NCBI RefSeq assembly: GCF_000691165.1
Contig: NZ_ASJD01000003.1
Location: 451,135-515,134, forward strand
Length of the DNA: 64,000 nt
Source of the DNA: Bacillus safensis FO-36b
GTDB taxonomy: Bacteria; Bacillota; Bacilli; Bacillales; Bacillaceae
Direction of reading: 5' to 3'
Shown: in pieces, positions 56,334 to 64,000 of the stretch
How positions within the stretch are numbered: the stretch's first letter is position 1
How the letters are laid out: each line of letters starts with the position of its first letter
Program-made: the position numbers and the translations under genes
Notes under the pieces: model-generated
Database searches by the model: none
What the model saw: the letters and a program-made list of their open reading frames with translations, nothing else
Told to the model about the DNA's origin: nothing

Positions 56334-57092
56334 TTATTGGAAAACGAATGCGTCGTGACCGGCCTGCTTCAATCTTGCGACGAGGTCATCTGCATTTTGT
56401 TTTGTACGGAAAGCGCCGGCCTGTACTCGGAACATGCCGCCGTCTAATACAACAAACGCGTCAAAGCCTTTGGATTTAAGTGTTGCTGCTAATTCATCTG
56501 CATTGGCTTTCACTTTGAAAGCTCCTGCCTGCACTTTATAAAGATTACTTGCTTTTTTTTTCAATTGAAAGGCTTCTTCTAGACCAGTCGCATGAGCGCG
56601 AGCGATGCCTTGAAGGAAGGTTGTGTTGCGGAGCTTATTAGCATCAGCTGCCGTATCAATAAAACCATTCTCTGTTAAAATAGCGGGCATAGAAGTTTCT
56701 CGAAGAACGTGGAAGTTCGCAGTTTTCTTGCCGCGGTTCGCAAAATCAACCGAGCGGACAATTTCATCATGAAGGGCATTGCGATACGTGGTGGTCGGTG
56801 CTGAAACGCCAGGATACACATAGCTTTCAAACCCTGTGCCCCCGCCAGCATTAATATGAATAGACACGAAATAGTCTGCCCCCCAGCTGTTTGCCGCATT
56901 CGTACGCTGGGACAAAGTGACGGATTGGTCAGTTGAACGACTTAAGCGGACAGAAACCCCATCATATTCACTAATCAAAATGTCTCTCAATAAAAGCGCG
57001 ATTTGAAGTGTTATATTTTTCTCCAAAAGTCCATTAGCACTAGCTCCAGAATCTGTTCCTCCGTGGCCAGGATCAATAAAAATTTTCACCAT
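56334..57092 (-). CDS. cwlC: N-acetylmuramoyl-L-alanine amidase CwlC
   Basis: CwlC is the mother-cell amidase that, with CwlB/LytC, lyses the mother cell at the end of sporulation. The 252-aa protein has no signal peptide, as in B. subtilis. The Amidase_3 zinc site is complete: H10 (DPGHGG), E24, H79 (SIHINAG) and E141 (LTENGF). Two SPOR repeats (about 184-217 and 220-252) bind denuded glycan. GAGGTGAT precedes the start, and a CATAAAATA sigma-K -10 lies about 25 bases upstream. Confidence 0.95.
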   Translation of the reverse strand: MVKIFIDPGHGGTDSGASANGLLEKNITLQIALLLRDILISEYDGVSVRLSRSTDQSVTLSQRTNAANSWGADYFVSIHINAGGGTGFESYVYPGVSAPTTTYRNALHDEIVRSVDFANRGKKTANFHVLRETSMPAILTENGFIDTAADANKLRNTTFLQGIARAHATGLEEAFQLKKKASNLYKVQAGAFKVKANADELAATLKSKGFDAFVVLDGGMFRVQAGAFRTKQNADDLVARLKQAGHDAFVFQ

Positions 57093-57111
57093 CTATTCAT
57101 CACCTCGTCTT

Positions 57112-57120
57112 TATTTTATG
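57112..57120 (-). promoter_or_regulatory. Sigma-K -10 of cwlC
   Basis: CATAAAATA on the minus strand fits CATAnnnTA, with TACAG about 18-19 bases upstream as a possible -35. cwlC is a known sigma-K gene. Confidence 0.65.
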
Positions 57121-57412
57121 AGAAAATAGAAGAATTGCCTGTACAAAATGCGGAAATCATTGAGACTCTTTTCTGCATCATTTGTGATCAAAAAGCTACA
57201 TTTTTCTAAGAAAAAGCAAATTGTTGGTTTGTCCGCCCAAACGGGGTGAATACAATGGAAATAGCACATCATTTCCTGGGAAACCGCAGAAATCCCTACA
57301 ATATTCGGTATCTCGGGTCATTTTGACAGCAAACTTGGGCTTAAGCGGGCGATTGTCACGATTACAGCTCCACCCGAATAGAATAAAGAGAGAAGAGCGA
57401 GAGGTGAATACG
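57121..57412. other. Intergenic region between cwlC and spoVK
   Basis: The 290-base divergent region holds the cwlC promoter and must hold that of spoVK (sigma-E in B. subtilis). A GAATACAAT sequence near 57248 resembles a sigma-E -10 but lacks a good -35. No gene was recognised. Confidence 0.45.
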
Positions 57413-58372
57413 TTGGAGCGAGCTGTCACATATAAAAACAACGGCCAAATCAATATTATACTTAACGGACAAAAGCAAGTATTGGTTGATGCAGACTCAG
57501 AGGCAGAATACCTGGAAGCCTTGCAGAAAAATGAGGCAAAACACAGCATCTTACGGGAAATAGAGCGTGAAATGAACAGCCTTGTCGGTATGGATGAAAT
57601 GAAACGAAACATAAAAGAGATTTATGCTTGGATTTTTGTTAATCAAAAACGGCAGGAACAAGGGTTAAAGGTAGGAAAACAAGCGCTTCATATGATGTTC
57701 AAAGGAAATCCTGGCACAGGGAAAACCACAGTTGCAAGACTTGTCGGGAAGCTTTTCTTTGAAATGAATGTGCTCTCAAAGGGTCACTTAATTGAAGCAG
57801 AACGCGGTGATCTTGTTGGAGAGTATATTGGTCATACAGCGCAAAAAACAAGGGATTTAATTAAAAAATCACTAGGTGGTATTTTGTTCATTGACGAAGC
57901 CTATTCTCTTGCACGCGGAGGAGAAAAGGATTTTGGAAAAGAAGCGATTGATACCCTTGTAAAACATATGGAGGACAAACAGCACGAATTCATTCTCATT
58001 CTTGCTGGCTACTCCAAGGAAATGGATCATTTTCTTTCTTTAAACCCCGGCCTGCAATCAAGATTTCCAATCAACATCAGCTTTCCTGATTATACAGTCG
58101 ATCAGCTCATGGATATTGCAAAACGAATGATGGCAGACAGAGAATATGTATTTACACAAGAAGCCGAATGGAAGCTGCGGGATTATTTAATGCACATTAA
58201 AAGTACCACAAGCCCGGCAAAATTCAGCAACGGCCGGTTTGTGCGAAACACCATTGAAAAAGCCATACGAACCCAGGCGATGAGACTGCTTCTTGTGGAT
58301 CATTATGATAAAAAAGATCTGCTGACCATTAAAAGTCACGATCTTCAAATGAAAGAGGATACGCCTTCTTGA
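57413..58372 (+). CDS. spoVK: AAA+ ATPase SpoVK
   Basis: A 319-aa AAA+ protein of the CbbX/SpoVK type needed for spore maturation. Walker A is GNPGTGKT, Walker B ILFIDEAY, and the arginine-finger region LQSRFPINI. The N-terminal block LERAVTYKNNGQINIILNG matches B. subtilis. TTG 57413 has GAGGTGA 8 bases upstream; the frame is open much further upstream but without a site and without similarity. Confidence 0.94.
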   Translation: MERAVTYKNNGQINIILNGQKQVLVDADSEAEYLEALQKNEAKHSILREIEREMNSLVGMDEMKRNIKEIYAWIFVNQKRQEQGLKVGKQALHMMFKGNPGTGKTTVARLVGKLFFEMNVLSKGHLIEAERGDLVGEYIGHTAQKTRDLIKKSLGGILFIDEAYSLARGGEKDFGKEAIDTLVKHMEDKQHEFILILAGYSKEMDHFLSLNPGLQSRFPINISFPDYTVDQLMDIAKRMMADREYVFTQEAEWKLRDYLMHIKSTTSPAKFSNGRFVRNTIEKAIRTQAMRLLLVDHYDKKDLLTIKSHDLQMKEDTPS

Positions 58373-58390
58373 AATGGCGTATCCTTTTTA
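58356..58390 (+). terminator. Terminator overlapping the spoVK end
   Basis: AGGATACGCC (58356-58365) pairs with GGCGTATCCT (58376-58385), followed by TTTT. Its left arm is inside the last codons. Confidence 0.85.
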
Positions 58391-58493
58391 TAAAGAGTCA
58401 CTAAAATAAACCATCCGAATAGTGGTATACGTGTGATGTGTTTGGTATGATGGTACTACTGAAAACTTAAGTACAGAAAGGAAACAACTGACG

Positions 58494-59765
58494 TTGAATG
58501 AACATGAAATGACTGAAAAAGCGATCCTTGTCGGCTGTCAATTGCCGCATGTAACGGATGAACGCTTCCAATACTCAATGGAAGAATTAGCTTCCTTAAC
58601 CAAAACAGCTGGCGGTGAAGCTGTCAGTGTGATGACGCAGAAGAGAAATAGACAAGACAGCGCAACATATATCGGTAAAGGGAAAGTAGAAGAACTTGAA
58701 GTGCTTTGCGAGGAACTCGAATGTGATGTCATTATTTTTAATGACGAGCTTTCTCCAAGCCAGCTAAAAGCTTTGGCGACTGCTTTAGATGTGAAAATTA
58801 TTGATCGTACGCAATTGATTTTAGATATCTTTGCAAAAAGAGCCCGTACAAGAGAGGGGAAGCTGCAAATAGAGCTTGCCCAGCTTCAGTATGCCTTGCC
58901 GAGACTAAGTGGACAAGGGATCAGCCTTTCAAGACAAGGGGGCGGAATTGGCGCAAGAGGTCCAGGTGAAACAAAACTTGAAACAGACAGACGTCATATT
59001 CGAAACCGCATTCATGAAATTAACGGGCAGTTATCTGCAGTCAAAGAACACCGAACAAGATACCGGGAGCGCCGAAAGAAAAATGGTGTGTTCCAAATTG
59101 CCATTGTCGGGTATACGAATGCCGGAAAATCAACTTTGTTTAACCAATTAACAGAAGCGGATAGTCATGAAGAGGACCTGCTGTTTGCGACACTTGATCC
59201 AATGACACGTAAGATGACATTAGAATCTGGCTACAGTGTGCTGATTTCAGATACAGTTGGCTTTATCCAAGACCTTCCGACCACACTGATTGCCGCATTT
59301 CGTTCCACCCTTGAAGAAGTGAAGGAAGCCGATTATTTGCTTCATGTCATCGACTCTTCTAATGAGGATTATGAAGGGCACGAACGAACGGTTCATGAGC
59401 TTTTAGAAGAATTAGAAGCGGACCGTATTCCGATGCTGACTGTTTATAACAAGGAAGATCAAATCCGACCAGATTTCATCCCATCTTCAAAGCATCGCCA
59501 CATCTTAATCAGTGCTAAGCGCAAAGAAGATGTAAAAAGGTTAAAAGCGGATATTATGGCCGAGCTGAAAAAAGCCTTTTTAAAGCCATATCATGTAAAG
59601 ATTCCAGCGTATGAAGGCAAGCTCATTTCCGCATTAAAATCAGAAACGCTTGTGGAATCACTAGAATTTCAAAAAGAAGCAGAGATATATGACATCAACG
59701 GATATAGTGGTGAGGATCAGACCATTTTAGGTCAAATCAAGAAGTATATGTTGGAAAGGAATTAA
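58494..59765 (+). CDS. hflX: GTPase HflX (YnbA)
   Basis: HflX splits stalled or stressed 70S ribosomes. The 423-aa protein has the N-terminal HflX domain ([14 protein letters not shown]), a glycine-rich linker helix ([20 protein letters not shown]) and the G domain: G1 [10 protein letters not shown]3 SDTVGF and G4 YNKEDQ. TTG 58494 has AAAGGAA 10 bases upstream; no ATG fits as well. It is followed after 6 bases by ynbB, so they form an operon. Confidence 0.93.
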   Translation: MNEHEMTEKAILVGCQLPHVTDERFQYSMEELASLTKTAGGEAVSVMTQKRNRQDSATYIGKGKVEELEVLCEELECDVIIFNDELSPSQLKALATALDVKIIDRTQLILDIFAKRARTREGKLQIELAQLQYALPRLSGQGISLSRQGGGIGARGPGETKLETDRRHIRNRIHEINGQLSAVKEHRTRYRERRKKNGVFQIAIVGYTNAGKSTLFNQLTEADSHEEDLLFATLDPMTRKMTLESGYSVLISDTVGFIQDLPTTLIAAFRSTLEEVKEADYLLHVIDSSNEDYEGHERTVHELLEELEADRIPMLTVYNKEDQIRPDFIPSSKHRHILISAKRKEDVKRLKADIMAELKKAFLKPYHVKIPAYEGKLISALKSETLVESLEFQKEAEIYDINGYSGEDQTILGQIKKYMLERN

Positions 59766-59771
59766 ATCAAG

Positions 59772-61052
59772 ATGTTTCACACATTAAAACACGGCAGTAT
59801 TTTAGAAAAAGCAGCAGCAGAAACAGAACAAGAGATTTTACACGTGCATCAGCAAATTGATCAAAAGAGCGAACAAAATGAGTGGCGGGTGCTTGAAAGC
59901 TATCGAAAGCACAAAGTCAGTGACTCTCACTTTAATCCGACGACTGGATATGGCTACGATGATATGGGGAGAGACACATTAGAAAAGATTTATGCGGATG
60001 TCTTCGGCGGAGAAAGCGGGCTTGTGCGTCCGCAAATTATTTCCGGCACACACGCAATTTCCATTGCCTTATTTGGTGTGCTGAGACCGGGCGATGAATT
60101 GATCTATATGACGGGAAAACCATACGATACGCTAGAAGAAATTGTCGGGATTCGCGGGAAAGAAGGGACAGGCTCATTAAAAGACTTCCAGATTGACTAC
60201 AAAGCCATTGATTTACGACAAGATGGATCCGTTGATTATGAGAAAGTTAAAGAGTCAATTTCCTCTAAAACAAAAGTCATCGGCATTCAGCGTTCGAAAG
60301 GCTATGCATCAAGACCATCCTTTACTATAGAAGAAATTGAGCAAATGATTTCATTTGTGAAAGAGATGAATGAAGAAATCATTGTGTTTGTAGATAACTG
60401 TTATGGTGAATTTACTGAATTAAAAGAGCCGTGTCATGTCGGAGCTGACCTCATGGCCGGTTCACTCATTAAAAACCCAGGCGGTGGCCTTGCCAAAACA
60501 GGCGGCTACATCGTTGGAAAAGAAAAATGGGTAGAAGCCTGCTCTTATCGAATGACATCTCCAGGCATCGGCAGTGAAGCGGGTGCATCGCTGTATGCAC
60601 TCCAAGAAATGTATCAAGGCTTTTTCTTGGCGCCGCATGTTGTCGCTCAAAGCTTAAAAGGCGCAGTGTTTACGGCTCGTTTTCTTGAGAAGCTCGGATT
60701 CCAAACAAACCCAGCGTGGAATGCGAAAAGAACGGATTTGATTCAATCAGTCGAATTTGGAGATCCTAAAAAAATGATTGCGTTCTGTCAGGCAATCCAG
60801 TATGCATCTCCGATTAATAGTCACGTCACACCACATGCGAGCTATATGCCGGGCTACGAGGATGATGTCATTATGGCAGCGGGCACCTTTGTACAAGGGG
60901 CCAGTATCGAATTATCAGCCGATGGTCCGATCAGACCGCCTTATACTGCCTATGTTCAAGGCGGACTCACGTATGCCCATGTGAAAAATGCGATTTGCAG
61001 TGCTGTCGATGCCTTATTGGAACAAGGTTTTATTGAAGTACCTGCTCAATAA
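59772..61052 (+). CDS. ynbB: PLP-dependent YnbB (methionine gamma-lyase related)
   Basis: A 426-aa PLP enzyme of the Cys/Met-metabolism-like family also called aluminium resistance protein. The cofactor Lys is in GSLIKNPGGGLAKTGGY, and VDNCYGEF carries the PLP-pairing Asp. Its reaction is not established; B. subtilis YnbB sits at the same site between hflX and glnR. AAAGGAAT precedes ATG 59772. Confidence 0.9.
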   Translation: MFHTLKHGSILEKAAAETEQEILHVHQQIDQKSEQNEWRVLESYRKHKVSDSHFNPTTGYGYDDMGRDTLEKIYADVFGGESGLVRPQIISGTHAISIALFGVLRPGDELIYMTGKPYDTLEEIVGIRGKEGTGSLKDFQIDYKAIDLRQDGSVDYEKVKESISSKTKVIGIQRSKGYASRPSFTIEEIEQMISFVKEMNEEIIVFVDNCYGEFTELKEPCHVGADLMAGSLIKNPGGGLAKTGGYIVGKEKWVEACSYRMTSPGIGSEAGASLYALQEMYQGFFLAPHVVAQSLKGAVFTARFLEKLGFQTNPAWNAKRTDLIQSVEFGDPKKMIAFCQAIQYASPINSHVTPHASYMPGYEDDVIMAAGTFVQGASIELSADGPIRPPYTAYVQGGLTYAHVKNAICSAVDALLEQGFIEVPAQ

Positions 61053-61061
61053 AAAAATCCA

Positions 61062-61078
61062 TGTTAATATTCCTAACA
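61062..61078 (+). promoter_or_regulatory. GlnR/TnrA operator, site 1 of glnRA
   Basis: TGTTAATATTCCTAACA matches TGTNA-N7-TNACA exactly. It lies just upstream of the -35. Confidence 0.88.
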
Positions 61079-61083
61079 TCTTG

Positions 61084-61112
61084 TTGACACATAATATAAC
61101 ATGACATATAAT
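61084..61112 (+). promoter_or_regulatory. glnRA promoter with operator site 2
   Basis: TTGACA (61084-61089), 17 bases, TATAAT (61107-61112) is a consensus sigma-A promoter. TGACACATAATATAACA (61085-61101) overlaps the -35 and spacer and matches the GlnR/TnrA box with one change. The two-site arrangement is that of B. subtilis glnRA. Confidence 0.9.
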
Positions 61113-61143
61113 AAATTTAAGCAAAGAGGAGGAGACAGTTGAG

Positions 61144-61554
61144 ATGAGTGATAACATTCGCCGCTCAATGCCTTTATTCCCAATTGGGATTGTCATGCAG
61201 CTAACAGAATTATCTGCAAGACAAATTCGCTATTATGAGGAAAATGGTTTAGTATTTCCAGCAAGAAGTGATGGAAACCGCCGATTATTTTCTTTTCATG
61301 ATGTTGATAAATTACTAGAAATTAAAAACCTCATCGAACAAGGTGTAAACATGGCAGGAATCAAAAAGCTTTTTGCCAAAGCTGAGGCAGAAAATCCATC
61401 GTCTGTTACAAAGACGGAGGAAAAAACCACAGCGAAACACAACTTGACAGATGATGAACTCAGGAAGCTACTGAAGAAGGAACTCATTCAGGCTGGACGT
61501 TTCCAACAAGGAACGACCTTTAGGCAGGGGGATATGTCAAGGTTCTTCCGTTAA
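61144..61554 (+). CDS. glnR: MerR-family nitrogen repressor GlnR
   Basis: GlnR represses glnRA and other nitrogen genes when feedback-inhibited glutamine synthetase activates it. The 136-aa protein has the MerR winged helix ([20 protein letters not shown]) and a C-terminal tail ([19 protein letters not shown]) that senses GS. GAGGAGG lies upstream of ATG 61144, at slightly long spacing. The two operators in the promoter make it autoregulated. Confidence 0.96.
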   Translation: MSDNIRRSMPLFPIGIVMQLTELSARQIRYYEENGLVFPARSDGNRRLFSFHDVDKLLEIKNLIEQGVNMAGIKKLFAKAEAENPSSVTKTEEKTTAKHNLTDDELRKLLKKELIQAGRFQQGTTFRQGDMSRFFR

Positions 61555-61614
61555 CCAATTAGCAAAAGCATTGCTATACACATTTTACCTTTTGTAGGGG
61601 AGGAGTTTTACGAA

Positions 61615-62949
61615 ATGGCAAAGTACACAAGAGAAGATATCGTAAAATTAGTAAATGAGGAAAACGTAAAGTACATCCGTCTGCAATTTACAGACATTCT
61701 CGGAACGATTAAAAATGTTGAGATTCCTGTGAGCCAGTTAGAAAAAGCTCTCGATAACAAATGTATGTTTGACGGTTCATCTATTGAAGGATTCGTACGT
61801 ATCGAAGAATCAGATATGTATCTATACCCAGACCTAAACACGTTTGTTATTTTCCCTTGGACAGCAGAAAAAGGTAAAGTTGCACGCTTTATTTGTGACA
61901 TTTATAAGCCAGACGGGACACCATTTGATGGAGACCCGCGTAACAACTTAAAGCGTATCTTGAAAGAAATGGAAGAACTAGGATTTAGTGATTTCAACCT
62001 TGGACCTGAGCCAGAATTCTTCTTATTTAAATTAGATGAAAAAGGCGAGCCAACGCTTGAACTAAATGATAAAGGCGGATACTTTGACCTTGCACCAACA
62101 GATCTAGGCGAAAACTGCCGCCGTGATATCGTGCTAGAGCTTGAAGAAATGGGCTTTGAAATAGAAGCATCTCACCACGAAGTAGCACCAGGGCAGCACG
62201 AAATTGATTTCAAATATGCAGGCGCAATCCGTTCTTGTGACGACATTCAAACGTTTAAACTTGTAGTTAAAACCATTGCGAGAAAGCATGGTCTTCATGC
62301 GACATTCATGCCAAAACCATTGTTCGGTGTAAACGGATCTGGAATGCACTGTAACCTATCATTATTCAAAAATGGTAAAAACGCATTCTTTGATGAAAAA
62401 GCAGATTTACAATTAAGCGAGACGGCTAGACACTTTATCGCAGGTATCGTCAAGCACGCAACAAGCTTTACAGCGGTCACAAACCCAACGGTAAACTCTT
62501 ACAAGCGTCTTGTACCTGGCTATGAAGCACCTTGCTATGTGGCATGGAGTGCACAAAACCGCAGCCCATTGATCCGTATCCCGGCATCACGCGGCATCAG
62601 CACACGCGTAGAAGTGCGCAGCGTAGACCCATCTGCAAACCCATACCTTGCACTAAGTGTATTACTTGCAGCAGGTCTAGACGGAATCAAAAACAAACTA
62701 GAAGCACCAGCACCAATCGATAGAAACATCTATGTCATGGACAAAGAAGAGCGTCTTGAAAATGGCATCTCTGACCTTCCTGCAACACTTGCAGAAGCAC
62801 TCGAGCTGCTGAAATCAAACGAAGTCATGATCAACGCACTAGGCGATCACCTATTCGAGCACTTCATCGAATCAAAAGAAATCGAATGGGATATGTTCCG
62901 CACCCAAGTACACCCATGGGAACGCGATCAGTATATGTCTCAGTATTAA
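61615..62949 (+). CDS. glnA: Glutamine synthetase type I-alpha
   Basis: GlnA makes glutamine from glutamate, ammonia and ATP and, when feedback-inhibited, signals nitrogen surplus to GlnR and TnrA. The 444-aa protein has [11 protein letters not shown] (with the Arg used in glutamine feedback), the metal Glu in [22 protein letters not shown], and [15 protein letters not shown] substrate loop ([12 protein letters not shown]). GGGGAGGAG precedes ATG 61615. The adenylylation Tyr region of type I-beta is absent. Confidence 0.97.
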   Translation: MAKYTREDIVKLVNEENVKYIRLQFTDILGTIKNVEIPVSQLEKALDNKCMFDGSSIEGFVRIEESDMYLYPDLNTFVIFPWTAEKGKVARFICDIYKPDGTPFDGDPRNNLKRILKEMEELGFSDFNLGPEPEFFLFKLDEKGEPTLELNDKGGYFDLAPTDLGENCRRDIVLELEEMGFEIEASHHEVAPGQHEIDFKYAGAIRSCDDIQTFKLVVKTIARKHGLHATFMPKPLFGVNGSGMHCNLSLFKNGKNAFFDEKADLQLSETARHFIAGIVKHATSFTAVTNPTVNSYKRLVPGYEAPCYVAWSAQNRSPLIRIPASRGISTRVEVRSVDPSANPYLALSVLLAAGLDGIKNKLEAPAPIDRNIYVMDKEERLENGISDLPATLAEALELLKSNEVMINALGDHLFEHFIESKEIEWDMFRTQVHPWERDQYMSQY

Positions 62950-62953
62950 TAAA

Positions 62954-62992
62954 GAAAACCCCTTGGAGCCAATGGTTTCAGGGGGTTTTCGT
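62954..62992 (+). terminator. Terminator after glnA
   Basis: GAAAACCCC (62954-62962) pairs with GGGGTTTTC (62982-62990), with a small inner hairpin, followed by GTTTT. Confidence 0.8.
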
Positions 62993-63001
62993 TTTGGGGA
63001 T

Positions 63002-63148
63002 GTTTCCTTTACAAAGGGCGCTGGAGTAAAAGAATTGCAGGAAGCCCTGACTACTGTGTATTACTACCTAGATAAAGGCACAAAAAATAACGGTATTGAC
63101 GGCTACTATGGTCCAGTGACAAAAGCAGCTCTTCAAAACACATTGTGA
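63002..63148 (+). pseudogene. C-terminal fragment of a phage/autolysin peptidoglycan-binding domain
   Basis: The frame ending at TGA 63146 reads KGAGVKELQEALTTVYYYLD, then NNGIDGYYGPVTKAALQ, the end of a PG_binding_1-like wall-binding domain as found at the C-termini of Bacillus phage endolysins and autolysins. The catalytic part is missing, and the 5' end runs into the glnA terminator, so this is a truncated relic. Confidence 0.65.
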
Positions 63149-63149
63149 T

Positions 63150-63189
63150 AAAAATGAAGCAGACCTCTCTTTCATGAGAGGTCTGCTTC
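63150..63189 (-). terminator. Strong terminator for a minus-strand transcript
   Basis: A perfect 14-bp stem (63156-63169 with 63176-63189). On the minus strand it is followed by ATTTTTATC, whereas the plus side has no T run, so it terminates leftward transcription. Confidence 0.7.
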
Positions 63190-63253
63190 TATAAGCAAGT
63201 GTCGGAGGCGGATCCTCATGTATATTATAATCACCTTTTTCATACGTCTGCAT
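63150..63253 (-). pseudogene. Possible tail of a TxpA-like type I toxin (remnant)
   Basis: On the minus strand the frame from 63253 reads MQTYEKGDYNIHEDPPPTLA and on to YRSRPLMKERSAS. EK-x4-HEDPP resembles the C-terminal end of the TxpA toxin of the skin element. A TGA lies 9 codons upstream in frame and no hydrophobic segment precedes it, so the toxin half is missing or frameshifted. The reading runs into the leftward terminator. Confidence 0.3.
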
Positions 63254-63305
63254 AAAAATATAGTCCCATTGTTCTCAAACTCATAAGAATCATTTTCACC
63301 CCACC

Positions 63306-63342
63306 TGAGAAAAAATCTCCACTAGAAGGTGATTTTTTCTCA
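63306..63342. terminator. Inverted repeat in the glnA-collagen gene gap
   Basis: TGAGAAAAAATC (63306-63317) pairs with GATTTTTTCTCA (63331-63342), extended by partial inner pairing. A possible terminator. Nothing else was seen between 63190 and 63480. Confidence 0.55.
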
Positions 63343-63492
63343 ACTTATATTCATCAATTGCTATCAAACTATCAAACCCGAGATTAAAGAAAGTTCAGTA
63401 ATTTAGCACCTATAAAAATTAGATTTTATAATCATTTTTTTAAGAAAAACCAAATAGTACAAATTATATTAAATGAGAAAGAGTTGGTTGAT

Positions 63493-64000
63493 GTGAAAAG
63501 ATGTCGGTATTGTGGGAAATCGTGTACATCTAACTCGAATTATAACAAACGAGGGAGTTGGTATGATTCATATAAGGATGGTGGCTGGGAATGTGATAGT
63601 TGTAAGAAAGGGAAATCAGGAAAGACAGAGAAACCAGTGAAGAATCCTTGCTGCGGAAAAGATCCTTGTGTTTGTGTTATTCAAGGTCCGCCAGGCGGGA
63701 GAGGAAGAAGAGGTCCAGCGGGTCCGGCAGGCCCAGCAGGTCCGGCAGGTCCAACAGGCGTTGGTTTAACAGGAATCTTGGGATTTGATCCAGCAGTAGC
63801 CCCAACCTACCCAGTAGGGCAAGTGGTGACATACGATGGCAGTACGTATGTGGTCAATTCAGCACCGCCATTAGGTACACCGGATACGTCGGCAGATTAT
63901 ACATTATTAGCCGCAGCAGGGGAAACAGGTACAGGGCCAACAGGTGTCACAGGAGATCCAGGTCCTACTGGAGCCACTGGCGATACAGGAGCGACCGGAG
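63493..64000 (+). CDS. Collagen-like protein with Cys-rich N-terminus (cut by window end)
   Basis: From GTG 63493 the frame stays open to the window end (169 codons). It starts with a zinc-ribbon-like segment (CRYCGKSC and later WECDSCKKG), then PCCGKDPCVCVIQ, a short collagen block (GPPGGRGRRGPAGPAGPAG), a spacer of about 60 residues that contains VVTYDGSTYVV, and further Gly-X-Thr triplets (GPTGVTGDPGPTGATGDTG). Bacterial collagen-like proteins of this layout are often exosporium or spore-surface fibres (BclA type). The start is uncertain: TTG 63484 is in frame, and no clear ribosome site is seen. Confidence 0.75.
   Translation, partial: MKRCRYCGKSCTSNSNYNKRGSWYDSYKDGGWECDSCKKGKSGKTEKPVKNPCCGKDPCVCVIQGPPGGRGRRGPAGPAGPAGPAGPTGVGLTGILGFDPAVAPTYPVGQVVTYDGSTYVVNSAPPLGTPDTSADYTLLAAAGETGTGPTGVTGDPGPTGATGDTGATG

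Noticed and set aside
63218..63286. A 22-codon hydrophobic peptide after GGAGGCGG on the plus strand
   Set aside because: The apparent ribosome site is the reverse complement of the HEDPP codons, so it is probably coincidental; no promoter was seen.

Overview
The window looks like chromosomal DNA of a Bacillus close to B. subtilis, most likely the B. pumilus / safensis / altitudinis group. The gene order follows the B. subtilis backbone from rnjB to glnA almost gene for gene: rnjB-tepA-ylzJ-spoIIIE-ymfCD, ymfFHIJKM-pgsA-cinA-recA, rny-ymdB-spoVS, tdh-kbl, miaB-ricA-cotE-mutSL, aprX-ymaCD-ebrBA-ymaGF-miaA-hfq-ymzCA-nrdIEF-ymaB, cwlC-spoVK-hflX-ynbB-glnRA. The species-group assignment is an inference from memory of these proteins. 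It was not tested by a search.

1-25 kb is mostly housekeeping: RNA decay (RNase J2, RNase Y), DNA translocation (SpoIIIE), phospholipid synthesis (PgsA), recombination (CinA/RecA with a LexA site) and the ymf peptidase genes. Two paralogous 1,038-1,039 aa MMPL transporters are inserted around ymfF-ymfH. One sits behind an intact marR, the other behind what looks like a decayed marR, and both promoters carry the same TAGTT-A-AAC operator-like motif. pbpX, which lies between recA and rny in B. subtilis, is absent. 25-35 kb carries spoVS behind a sigma-H promoter, a Gram-positive RND exporter, tdh-kbl, miaB-ricA and cotE. Between kbl and miaB is an AT-rich gene joining an McrB-like N-terminal domain to a DUF3883 PD-(D/E)XK domain, a candidate one-protein modification-dependent defence nuclease.

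35-48 kb: after mutS-mutL, where B. subtilis carries the large pks cluster before aprX, this genome has a bslA-type biofilm hydrophobin, two His/Cys-rich sporulation genes with sigma-K-type -10 boxes, a CarD-family regulator, two poly-gamma-glutamate hydrolase paralogs and an orphan rap. 47-62 kb returns to the conserved backbone: EbrAB efflux with a TetR gene, tRNA A37 modification (MiaA, partner of MiaB), Hfq, class Ib ribonucleotide reductase with an NrdR box, a mother-cell cell-wall amidase (CwlC), SpoVK, and glnRA with two GlnR/TnrA boxes. 62.9-64 kb, downstream of glnA, is an accessory junction with an endolysin-type peptidoglycan-binding fragment, a possible TxpA-like toxin tail with its own terminator on the minus strand, and the start of a collagen-like protein cut by the window edge.

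No rRNA, tRNA, CRISPR array or complete insertion sequence was seen. Promoters, operators and terminators below were found by eye and are predictions.
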